From: Sacculina carcini
Lineage: Eukaryota > Arthropoda > Thecostraca > Sacculinidae
Direction of reading: 5' to 3'
Assembly (NCBI GenBank): GCA_916048095.2
Contig: OU696577.1
Span: forward strand, 1,575,001 to 1,639,000
DNA: 64,000 bases
Shown here: positions 1 through 11,600 of the stretch, one piece after another
Numbering within the stretch: the stretch's first letter is position 1
How the letters are laid out: each line of letters begins with the position of its first letter
Notes under the pieces: model-generated
What the model saw: only the letters and a program-made list of their open reading frames with translations
Database searches by the model: none
Told to the model about the DNA's origin: nothing
Translations under genes and position numbers: made by a program

Positions 1-3000
1 TCAATTGGAGGCAACTGCCGGACACTGATGATAGCTGCCGTCACACCGTCGGCCGCCAGCTACGAGGACACGCACAACACACTGCGCTACGCCGACCGCG
101 CCAAGGCCATCAAGTCCAAGGTCAGCCGTCGCGTCAGTCCGAAAATATCACACATTATGTGTGATATTTATCATTATGTACAGCAGCGCCCGGGAAAGTC
201 CGGACCGCGAGCCGGTTCCGGCCCGCGGAGTGGTTCAATCCGGCCCGCTAAATGATTTGGAGAATGTGATGAAACCACGACTTTCGTTAATTTTTACAAA
301 TTTACCGGATTTACGTGTTTTTTCGCATTTCTGACCCCGAGCGTTCAAAAAATCTACATTTTGGCCCGACGAATGAAAAGTTTCCCGGGCACTGATGTAC
401 AGTATCGAAATACCCACTGTATGTGTTTTTTTTTATTTAGCTCGGATTCATTTGAGCTATACTCAAATGTGCATCAAATATTTCGTTTGAGCACGCACAA
501 ATACGAAGTACCCACTGAAGTACAATTAAAAATATTGGATGTGCTTTTAGCAGCGGGTTTGTTTGCTCTGCTCATTCAAACACTTTGTCATTCGTTTTTG
601 TTTTTATTTCGACAACCAACAGAACAATAGTCCCAATTATATATAGGTTGAATTACTGATGACACTGGTGATATACTCGGTTCACCTGGTTATTTATGCT
701 ATTCATTGTTCAAATGTGATTCGATCAATTACGCCTCAACGCAGCTTTTATCACGAGCGTTCTGCAAGAATCGATGTTAATTAGCGTGCTTTTTGTGTTC
801 TAATTCATATAAATGAATTATAAATTATTGATATAAATATTTCTACAAATAACATCCCTTCAACCCCCGTTCTACGCTGGTTTTCATTTCAATTGAATGT
901 ATGACATGTATGAAATGTATTACGCTTTCATTGCTGCTGATTTGTTAACATTGTATTGCATATCCGCTGTTGCACCTTGTTTTGTGGCTTCTGTTATGTG
1001 CGACGACATCGGCGGCTCACTGACGTTCTTATTGCTCGATGATTTCAGCTTCAGCGCAACGTGGTATCGGTCGACTTCCACGTGTCGCAGTACGCTCGCA
1101 TTGTCGACGAGCTGAAACAGGAGGTTGCCGTGTTGAAGACGCGATTGGCCGACGCCGAGGCTCGTGCTGATGCTGCCAGCGACACGCCTGCTGTCTGTCC
1201 TTCTTGCTCTTGCTCTGTCACCGTGGCTGCTGGTGGCGTTGACGCACGACAGCCGGCAGCTGTGATGTCGAGCGCCGCCACTGACGTATCTGGCAACGGT
1301 GCGCCATCAACGCCACGACATCGCCGGCGTCGTGTCATGGCGGCCGAGGCGGAGCGACGGGCGTGTCTCGAGCGCACACTGCGACTAGAGGCCGAGTGCC
1401 AGCAGGTGCGTCTGCGCGTGCACCGGCGCCGCGTGGCACGACAGCGCTGCGCCGCCGCTGGTGGCTGCGGCTCTTCCTCCTCGCTTCCTCCGCCGCCGGC
1501 CGCCGACGCGCTCGAGACACGGCTGCTGCATCAGCTGGCCGCCAGCGACCGGCAGCTGGGTGACAGTCGCCAGCAGCTAGCAGCCGCTCACAGCCAGCTG
1601 CGTGAGGAGTATGGCGCCGCCGGTGTCACAGAAGCGGCCACAGCAGAAACCGGCGATGCGTCGTGGCTAGCGCTAGAGAAGGAGGTGAGTGCGTCGATAC
1701 TGGGATCGATACTTTTTCACAAATATGTACACACGCGAATATAGATTAGAACACTCCAAACAGTTGCAAACAACATATTCAGGGTGTACAGATTAATCCT
1801 GTCCTATCAACCATTGAATTTCATCTTAACACAATTTCATATCCATGCAGCTAGGAAAAATAGACAACAAATATACAAACAAGTATTTATTGTAATTTTT
1901 CAACAACCAAAACAAAAGTAGGTATTTACATATACATAAATAAAAATTAATACTGATAAGGGGACAATTAGCCGTAGACATGGGTCTAGGCTAAATGTGT
2001 AAGGATTCAAGAACATTAAAAACGCTAATTTATAAAATACACGCTTAAAAACGCACAAAACGTTTCTATATTTTGAATAGATTTCAGGTTAGGTTTAGCG
2101 TTCTAATGTAATGTGCTGCCTTTGCAGGAGGCGAGGGACTGGAAGAAATTCGTTAAATCAAGTTTTTTCAATCTAATGTTCTTGAATCTTTACACATTTA
2201 GCGTCAACCGTGGACAAGAACCAAGTCAAATATTCACCTTGTATTAGCTGAACTAGCTCTGCAGATGCGCTTGTAACATTTGGCGGGAGACATGCGGATA
2301 TTGGAGGCTTGACTTGGTGTCGTTCCAATGGACAACTGACGTTTTATCAAGCGATTAAGTGCGATTCTGGAAATGTACCGCGATTCTTTTCTGCGATGAA
2401 TGGATAATTTTGACAAAGTTCGTTTGCAATACGTATAATTCGCACATTGTCGTCAACCAAGAAACAGTTTATGATGTTTGAGTATATGATAATATTATCA
2501 CAGTTCGTCTTTAAGATAACCAGGTGATGTTTTGTAGCAACGATGTGTCATTTCTTTATGGTCAACAAGTTGAGTACATAGTCCGATTCAAATCAATGTT
2601 TTTGGCACCGCTAGAAGTCAAGTAAATTAGCAAGTTTTGTCCTAATAATCGGCCTCATACGCCCCCACGATCTTTGTATTGACCACAAGTTATAGAACAA
2701 AAACGTTTTCAGTCTTTTTTTGAAGATATTCACATTTGATGATATCATGAGTGTATATTTCAAATGTGTGTGTGTGTCAGAGCGAATTAGTCGAATATCG
2801 CGTTGTGGCGGCACATTTGGACACTGTGTGTCGCGTACAGCACCATGAGATGTCGCGACTCGACCAGCTTTGTCAGCTCACTGTGCCTGCCTTTCACGAG
2901 CAGTATCTTCTTCTGCAGCATCTCAAGTTTGTCACGCCTCAACTGGAGAAACAGCATAAGGTGGGGGCAAACAACAGGCCGCTCAGCGTATAATGAAAAC

Positions 3001-6000
3001 CAAGATGCGAATTTTTCAGAATACAATGCTAGAAATGTAAAAATAACAATAGACACATCAGATCAAATGAAATATTAATAATTTGTAAGGAAAATGAAGC
3101 ATATTCATAATTGTAATAAATAATAATCAGGTAATAAATATATAAAAAAAATAAAATAAATCTCATTAGATGCTGGGTCCAGTAATTAATTACGGATTCA
3201 ACATTAGCATCGATACGTCAATAGACCAGTTGCATCGCATAGGAAAGTCAGACAAGATGCACGATATCCACATTATCAGGAATGACTCACCAAATTCAAC
3301 ACGAAACTTTGATAATTTGTCGGCGGCTGGTGTGTTCATTCTCAATGGTTACTGTCGTTGGGTTTAAGTGTGCTGTTTGAGCGGATGTGTATGCGTGTCT
3401 GTGTGTTTTCCTAGCGAGCAGACATACAGTGTTTCAATTTCAAATACTCTTAATGGCGTCTACAATTGACTTTTGCATTTTGCCGTTTAAACATAACATG
3501 GGTTTTGCGGTGTCTCTGTTGATGCTAGTTGGTTTGTGTGTGTTTTAGAATATATTTGCGAAAAAATAACAAGAAAAGCATGAAACAATATACAAATCAT
3601 GAACAATAATAGGGCCAAATGCCAATTGAGCATCAAGATCTTTGACGGGCATGATATGCATGCACACAAATCATAGCACAACATTTACTATGTGCTCAGT
3701 TTCAGCTACAATAAAAGTATTTGCGAAATTCTGAAGTACATTCAACCACAACACCATTGTGTGTGTGTGTGTGTGTGTGTTTGTGTGTGTGTTTGTGTGT
3801 TTGTGTGCGTGTACCACTGAGTCATACGACTGGCGCCTCATCACACGAATGTGTGCGAACCTGCTCCGTGCCGTTGGCCTTTATTCAGTCTACATCATAC
3901 AACAAAATGGCGGCACCCATATGTTTTTATGGGTATCGCCATTTTGTTTTCGTGTGTGAGCATAGCCTGCGGCGTTGAACAAGCCACCAGCGACTGTTTC
4001 ATTGGCTCACAACACCATTGTGTGTTTGTGTGTGTGTTTCGGTGCAGGAGATAAGTGCGCTGGTCGAGGGAAGTAAGGAGGTATGCTGGGCTGATCTGTG
4101 CTCGCCGGTGCGCGACAGTCCCGGCCAGGGCAGCTACGGTGTGCTGTCTCTGCTGCGTCTATCGAGCGCCCAACACGTGCCGTCGCAGCCATGTCTTGCC
4201 GTGTTCGGCCGCAGCGGCGTGCTGCGTCACGCGTTCAAATCCACTGCCGTAACTGCTGCGTCTTCTTCGTCTTCGTCGGCGGTGACGGCGGCGCCTGCTA
4301 TCACTATGTCGACTAGCAAGCGGCTGCTGGCCGTATCGTCGGCGGTGCGACGGCGTCATCACGTTCACGAGCACACTGCCATCGTACAGCCGCTGCCCTG
4401 CTCGCCCTTGTGCGAGACGAGCGACCAGGCAGCCACTACTAGAACCGCGCAGTCGCTCAAGTCTCCACCACCTCCGCCTTCGTCGTCGTCGTCGTGCAAT
4501 GTGTTGTCGGAGGCCGACGTTTCAGCCGATCTGTCGCTGATGGCTTCTCCGGCACTGTTATCGTCGGCGCCGGTCTCTGCAGTGGCGACAGATGAGGTCG
4601 TGCAGCCGCGGCCGACCAGCGAGCGGCTTGAAGACAACAGTTCCGGTGCGGTGTGTTCGTCAGTCGCCGTAGACGGCAATGATTGTCAGCGACTGGCTTC
4701 CTCAGCGGACTGTGATGCCGCCAGTACGCTGCAACAATCACCAGCCACTTTGCCGTGTCAGAGCACACAGAACGATGCTAGTGAACGCACGGTGCTGTCT
4801 TCTGAGAGCGAGCAGTTGCAGACCGCTTCCTCTGATGGGCTATGTGGCGGTGTTACATCCAGTTGTCCTATGCCATTGGGTTCTGGCGAAATTGCTTCCA
4901 CTGGTGACCACGACATGAACGACGATACTGTTCCGAACATCACCGTGCCTCGTGACGGCGAAACTTCTGCCCCGCACGGCGACGCAAGCGAGGTGACGCC
5001 GGTCTTGAATCGGACAGTCAGTTTAGGCACCAGGACGGACGAGTGCGCCGTGGAGCCGCCTATGACTAGCGCACACACCAACGACGTCATTCTGCCTGAC
5101 TCTGCGCTGACGCATCGGTCCCCGTGCGTGTCGCCGATTCAGCACGCCGCCAATCCGGCCGTCGCTCGTACAGGCGTCGCCTCGACGGACCTGAACGTGA
5201 CGCGCTCTCTGTCACCGGCAGTGAGTCTCGCTGGTTCGTCGTGCGTCAAAACGCTGACGGCAGACACGCACCAGAAACAGCAGCAACAGCGACGCACGCC
5301 GCTGCGTATCGTGTCACCGTCGCCGCATCGCAACCGCCTCGACGAGACGTTCGCCCTTCTTTCTGTGGCTGCCGTCGCTTCGCCGTCTGACGGACGGCAC
5401 GACGCGTCGAGTCTTTTTCGTCGGCCGGCGGCTGCTCTGTTGGTACCGGCCGGTACGACGCATGGTGCGCCTGGCCAGTCGTCGGCTGTTGGCGTTGACG
5501 GCACAACGGCTGGCGTGGGAGGCAATGGCGGTTGTTTGCAGCGAGTGAATGGCAGTGCCAGACTAACGGTGGCCACCACATGCTCGGGCACCAAGCCAGC
5601 GCGCAACAGCAAGTACAAGTCGCGCAACACCCCCACCAGGTGGGTTTCACTACGCTGCTAGATACTGACTAGTTTCACTGGTTTTCAACCTGTTCTTAGT
5701 CGTTCGTTTTCAGTTCGTTTAAGTTTCAGGGGTTTGGCGGCTCATTCACTCGTATGATTCGTGACATCAACCTCTGCTTGATACCACATCGCTTGGTCTT
5801 GGTATCTGTGCTGCAAGCAACTCGGTCCACTCAGTAGTACCAACTAGGTGTGGTAACACCACTTCACTGGATGTACACCAGCAGTAATAATTCATTTCAG
5901 TCAGTATGTAGCCTGGTCCCTGAGGGATGCGAGAATTATTTTGAATTTTTTTTAGGAAATATATGTTTTACTTGTGCTTTATATATTTCCCAGAATTTTA

Positions 6001-6915
6001 TTTGTGTAATCCCCTTAGACGTCGTTTCTATTTTTTATCATTTTCATTTTGTGTGAGCTTTGAACAAAGTTCGGAACCATTTATGTTAACACCGATCTAT
6101 CTTGTTTATTATTGGTCACTAATTTTCTTTGTATTTCTGCTTGTGAGTGCGATCTCATGTTTCATTTACATATGTGAGTTACGGTAACCACTGCCCTGCT
6201 ATGCTTGCATGTGTATGTGTATGCGTGTGTGTTTGCTTTGAAGTTGTGAGAACAAATACGTACGGAATTCACCTGGAAAGGTGACAGTTTGAGCGTCCAC
6301 CCTGTGTGTTTGTTCTGTCTTTTTGTGTCTGCGTGTGTGTGTATATTTGCTTATGTGTATCTGTGTGTGTGTGTCTGAATGTTTGTTTGTTTGTACGTGT
6401 ACTCAGCTAGTTGTTCTACAGGATATGAGCTAAGCTCGTGCTGTCCTGTCTTCTTCATATTGCATCCGGCTTATATTTGAAGAAGCTCAAATTCTCAGCT
6501 TCAACTATTTTGCTATCTAATTGGATGCATTTTTCAACAATCCTGAAGGGATAACTATGCTTTTTATGTCATTTCGACAATAGTGTCTTCCTCGATTTAT
6601 TTTCAGCGTCCCCTACGCTCATTTCCTTGAAAGTGTGCATGTATGTGTGTGTATATTGTGTGGTTTTCCTATTTATACGTGTATGTGTGTGTGTGTGTAT
6701 GTGTGTGTGTGTTTGATAGGCATTTGACTTCATCTTGCAGCTCGTCCCGCTTGCTCACCGCTGTCGGCAACGGTTGCGACGGCGTCACTTCGACGGCCGG
6801 CAAAAACAAGGAGAACGGCAGTCCACGCAAAGTTGCCAACACTCTGGCAACCCGACCAGGTGAGCCGGCGTTGCCAGGTGCAGTGTCAGAGGCTTTCATT
6901 GTATGTACATGTGTT

Positions 6916-6962
<47 letters not shown>

Positions 6963-8015
6963 TGGTTTTATGATTGAAGTCGTATGTATTAGTGCAAGCA
7001 AATGTTGTTGCGAGCATCGGTGAATGTGTTCATTTAGAATAATGTCATATTAGTCGCTTATACACGCCATTTGGCATATGAAACCATGTAAATTTTCATA
7101 TGTCGAATTGCCCAATTCACTAGCATACTGTGGTGGTGAAAGTTGTTTTTTTTGCATCGGAAATTAATGAAATTGATATACCGTGAAATCTCAATTCGAG
7201 CGACATGTCGTTCTATTTTTCACTCATTTTCCCGTAGTGCCGTTCAATTAGAGAGTGCCGCTCTATTTTTTGACTATCTGCTCAGAATTTCGAGAAAATA
7301 AGGTAGATTTTATGCATACAAAAAGAACTAGGCAACGTACGGATATTTATTCCACAAATAACACGAAGATTACGAATAAGCACTCACAAATTTGCTGATC
7401 AAAATCACTCAGTTGGAGCCATTGCAAAAATAAAAAACTTAATTCAACAACGTGACCTTCTATTAGACGTTCTACGGTATATATATGTGTATGTGTGTGT
7501 GTATGTGTGTTCAGCATGGGGGCGAGGTCACACGGGCAGCGCTCTGAAATCGTCCGTCTCGAAAACGTCGCTGAGTCGACACAGGTGAGGTTTGGCGCGT
7601 GTCGCGCTGACATATCGTCATTACTGTATTGCACAGGCGTATTTCAAGCCTTGGTTTTGGTGTCTAGACCGTTGTAGTTACGGTGGAATATAGGATATAT
7701 TGGAAATACGGTGTTGGTATGCAAGAATATAAATGTTTTTCTTATTACTGTCAATAATTGCATGTACATCAGTAGTTATGCATGGTATGTTGATACAATC
7801 GATATTTTCAACCGCGGTGCAAGTTGCATTCGCATGGTGCATGTTCGATGTGCTTTCTACTAACAATGAAACTAACCATGTTATGGTCGGGAATGTTGGC
7901 GTTTCGTGTGAGATACGAGAATATGGTGGAATTAACATTGCATGAAAACGTTTTTGGTTCGATTCATTTTGTCAGTGTTGTGCTTGATATTTGTGCTCGT
8001 TTGTGCAGGAAGTGA
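1..8015 (+). CDS. kinesin-8-like motor protein, 3' part (5' end outside window)
   Basis: Plus-end-directed microtubule motor that in the kinesin-8 family also dampens microtubule dynamics in mitosis. Coding exons read by splice site and frame: 1-120, 1049-1684, 2781-2960, 4048-5639, 6741-6859, 7515-7584, 8009-8015. They sum to 2,724 nt (907 codons plus TGA at 8013-8015). Exon 1 is the end of the motor domain, with motifs like MIAAVTPS and [15 protein letters not shown]. Joining to exon 2 at 1049 gives [17 protein letters not shown], which keeps the KIF18/KIF19 neck spacing; the nearby acceptor at 1055 would lose two residues. Exon 2 is heptad-rich (coiled coil, [15 protein letters not shown]). 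Exon 4 is a long Ser/Thr/Ala-rich, probably disordered tail, and the last exons are basic. Donor 121 (gtcagc) is weak. Kinesin-8 class is fairly sure; KIF18A, KIF18B or KIF19 cannot be told apart without the head. The last two small exons are the least certain. Confidence 0.85.
1993..2204. repeat. imperfect inverted repeat in kinesin intron 2
   Basis: Arms of about 25 bases, beginning AAATGTGTAAGGATTCAAGA at 1996 and its complement around 2179-2204 with one clear mismatch, separated by roughly 160 bases. It could form a long hairpin or be the two ends of a short non-autonomous DNA element. I cannot define target-site duplications. The rest of 1685-2780 holds nothing I can name. Confidence 0.45.
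3757..3812. repeat. TG microsatellite in kinesin intron 3
   Basis: TG run with a few TTTG interruptions. A second, shorter TG run (4018-4037) leads straight into exon 4. Apart from these, the intron (2961-4047) shows only AT-rich sequence. Confidence 0.85.
5690..5845 (+). repeat. dispersed repeat, copy 1 (pair with 31310-31455)
   Basis: Shares CCACATCGCTTGG and GCTGCAAGCAACTCGGTC with the later copy, in the same orientation and with weaker similarity upstream of that core. Class unknown. It lies in kinesin intron 4, just after the exon donor. Confidence 0.55.
6385..6605 (-). mobile_element. LINE 3' end, copy 1
   Basis: On the minus strand it reads [19 protein letters not shown], the end of a reverse-transcriptase ORF in CR1/Jockey-like LINEs (pattern ..YPYR.V..WN.L). 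A shared tail that includes GACAGGACAGCACGAGC follows, ending GAGTACAC directly against a microsatellite. The same tail occurs at 19293 and 34265. Confidence 0.6.
6681..6961. repeat. TG microsatellites flanking kinesin exon 5
   Basis: TG runs at 6681-6716, upstream of the acceptor at 6741, and a long run at 6909-6961, downstream of the donor at 6860. The exon is therefore enclosed by TG tracts of the same strand orientation. Confidence 0.9.
7179..7479. mobile_element. pogo/Tc1-mariner-like MITE, copy 1
   Basis: Begins TACCGTGAAATCTCAATTCG and ends in TTCTACGGTA, so the ends are inverted and each carries a TA. Internal GTGCCGTTCAATTAGAGAG links it to the better-preserved copy at 33823-34185. 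Confidence 0.55.
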
Positions 8016-8610
8016 GAAAGTGGTGGTGTGTTGGTGTGACAGGATGCTGTCTTCCAGTAAGTCGTCGTCCACGCTGCGACACCTGGCCAAATGATGCGAC
8101 CGCGTCGGACCGATTATTATGCGACCATACGAACACGATTAGCGCCGGCGTACGATTTAACCCACTACATATCAGTATGTATCAGTATCAGTGTGTTTGT
8201 GTGTTGTGTGTGTGTGTCAAATGGGATTAATCTCGTTGTCTGTAGTATGCAGAACCATGGTTGTTGTTGTTGTACTAACATAGTCGCGTGTTTATCGTAC
8301 ACCACTCATGATTGTCACTCACAAACTCAAAAGCGTCACATAAATATACCGGCATCACATCAGGTGCTGACTGGTTCATTCAAGTGCATCGCTTTCCATT
8401 GCCGAATGCCGCCTGTAATATCAACTCGATGAAATACACGTTCCAGTGAAGATCACACTGTATCATATTGCCTCTCAAAAACTCACTGAGATCATCAACA
8501 AATTACAGGACTGAGCCACTTTTTAAACGTTTCAAAGCCGCTTTTTAACGTATGCAATCATACACTCTGGGTGTCTACACGTTCTCCACATGACAATCAC
8601 AATACAGATG

Positions 8611-8616
8611 AATAAA
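8611..8616 (+). terminator. poly(A) signal AATAAA for the kinesin gene
   Basis: AATAAA lies about 600 bases after the predicted kinesin stop and 34 bases before the stop codon of the convergent NEIL1 gene. The two genes therefore end nearly on top of each other, and their 3' UTRs probably overlap. Bases 8016-8649 otherwise hold no gene I can see, only a short TG run near 8190-8215. Confidence 0.4.
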
Positions 8617-8649
8617 TTCGAAACAAACGAGAAAGCACAGTCGAACAGT

Positions 8650-11600
8650 TCAGCATTTGGCGCGCGCCAAGCGAGCGGAACGTCTCACAGGGACTGCGGC
8701 GATTCTGGTGCGGCTAGGTTCAATGTGATTACGTTTTCCACTTGTGTTTCTCGCTGCTGCTGAACGATCGTGCGATTTGACAGGTTTACTGTTGTTTGAC
8801 TGGCACTCGTCGTCATTTTGACCAGTCCACTCCGGTTTGACGGAGATGACAGATTTGCCTGCGCTGACAACACAATATTTCTCTGAATTGGCGGCCGTTG
8901 CGACCGGCTTAATCTTGACAGACTTCTTATGTCGAGATTTCGCGTCTGCAAGAAACAAAACTCCGTCGATGAGCATATAAGACAGATCTCATAAGAGTCA
9001 TATGAGTCATATTCTTCGCTAAGTTGTAAAAAATAAGTTGTCGCACATATGGGAATTGTGATTAGGTTTTGAACCATGATTAGTGGGTTGACATACTACC
9101 TTTAGCTATGTGTAAATCGTTACTATGCTCTGTCGTAACAACTTGTGGAAAATGGACAAATTCTTTTAAAATGATAGTTTGGCCCTCGGTACGGTGTAAA
9201 AATTAGTGTTTAGCCTTGTCTGAAAAGTTTGCCCGTCGCTGATACGACAGCCGATTCAGCCACAAATTGAACCTGAAGTGAATCTGACAGTTTTAAAACA
9301 CCACTCATCAACGTTAATGCCGAATTCAAAGGAATGCAGAAAGATTAAAGTGTGCATGCGTACTTTTCGGTGCCAAAGTTCCCGGATGTCCAGAGAACCA
9401 GATGGTGCGTCCCTGTCTGTCGACAAGATTGTTCATGTCTGGCTGGTTGTAGCAGCGTAGCCATGTCTGTACATCAACAAAGACACACACAAATATCATC
9501 TCGTTATCATGTATTTTGTCACCAACAAATGAATTGGCAACAATCGATGTGACGATGACCCATATGAGCGTGTGTTTTCTTTGTTTGGGCCCATTTCAAT
9601 TATTATTAGAGAAACAACGCATTATTTAACAGCAGAAAACAGAAATAACTGAATCAGCATTGTTACTGGTACATGAGAAAAAACAAAATGAAAAAACACA
9701 AAGCCTCTTTGATACAACACCTCACACAATATTCGAAACTGAACGCAGATATTCCTATACTTTTCCTGAAGCAGACACACAGCTTACCTCAAACGGGTCT
9801 TGTTCGTGCTTGTTGTCGACCTTGTTTGCCTCTTCTGGTTCCTGTTTAACAGTGCCGAGAGCCAGTGTTTGTAGAGGCACGCTGTAGCGCCTGCCACCTC
9901 CCAGTCTTATCACCTGAACAAACAACGATGCTTGCTACTGGTGTGTGACGTGCGTAAGAGCGAGTGTGTGCGTAATTTGATCCATGCACACCGTGATTAA
10001 ATCAAATTACAATTAAAAGCACACTAATTACATGCATATACATTTTGTATTTTAGTTTAAGCTTGTGTCGCGGTGCTTGATTTGTGCACATTTTTGGTCG
10101 CTGTCAACTAAGGTTCAGAAAAGGGTGCCCATACGTCCTCTATTAGGGGGACGTCCGTCTGGTCTATGTTCATTTAGTGAAATCCTTCTAAACTCCGGGG
10201 TTTCCAACATTATAACTCTGAAAATCAATTTAAAATTTGGCCTAAAAAAGTCAAATGAAGCATTTGGCCTATAAAACGGCGGTTTACCATGAAAAATCTA
10301 AATTTATCGCGCTCTCGAAACGCGCGTGCACAAAAGTACCCTCTTAGAGATTCTGTCTATGGTCAACTAAGGTTTCGAACTACTGAACGAAACACCACCT
10401 GCAGAGCTAGCACGTGACACGCCTGGAGAACGTCACTTATCTTGTCGCTTTTGCAGCCGCCGTCATCATCGACTATCGCCGCAGCCGCGCCACAATCGTC
10501 AATTTGCGCCAAAACTGCGCGCGCCTCGTCGAATGGCCGCACTCCGCATCTAAAAATTGCAAGTGAAATCACGAGATTAGCACCGAAATAAAATTATATT
10601 CATCACATATTACCACCATATATCCCTCATTATAATGAAAACAGTAGAATATAAATAAACGACGAAATTCACAGATGCCAAAAACAACAGCGCCAGGATT
10701 GTTAAGTTGGAGGATGAGGGCTACAGAAAAATATGCGGAAACATGGTGAAACATTATGAATATCACTCCAAATGATCATGGGCAGTATTCTTGGAGTGGA
10801 TCAGGGGGTCTTCAGTCCCTCCAAGTTCTTCTTGGCGCCGCCACTGAGCAGGATGCACTACAGACCCGAGGATAGACAAGAGTTGTGTTTACACACCACA
10901 TCATGGGTTATTCAGTGCTGAGCTGAACAGTAGAAAATACAAAGTCTACATTCAAACACACACACACACACACACACAAACAATACCTGAGTGCTTACAA
11001 ACGATTGAGACAACCCGATCATTCGTGCGAAGTCAACGTCTAATAACAGCATAGCCTCGTTCTATAATATAATAATTACGCATTTTAGCACAAGAGAAGA
11101 CTGTTCATGTGAATTTTGGCGGGGGCAAAACCTCTCACGGTCCCGGCTGGCACACCGCAGGTCCGGCCGCCACACACAGGTTATATCGCAGTAACGACAA
11201 GCACATAGAAAATTGCACGACTGCGCGCACACGAAAATCTACCTTTAAGAAACGAGCCCAAACACGTGGGGGAATCGAACCTTAGACCTCTCGTGCACTA
11301 AGCGTGCGTCTTAGCCACTCGGCTACGAGGCGGACAATTGTCTCGTGCAGTATACATTCACCTGTGAAGCACCTCCGCCCGCAGATAATTGCCGACACCG
11401 TTGAAGTACGCCTGATCAAGCATCGCCTCGCAGATGGGCCTGCTAAACAGCGACGCGTGTAAACTGGCCAATACGTGGCGGCGAAACAGCGCATACTCGC
11501 TGATAATGCACGGACCACGTGCTGCCGACCACGTGGCGTCGCTCAGCTGCCACGTGGCAAATCCACGTGTGTCGACAAATGCCAGCGACATAAACGGCTG

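Noticed and set aside
11271-11336. Functional tRNA gene
   Set aside because: A and B boxes are present but the acceptor and T arms do not pair properly; better explained as a SINE head. The same applies at 36541, 42225 and 50568.
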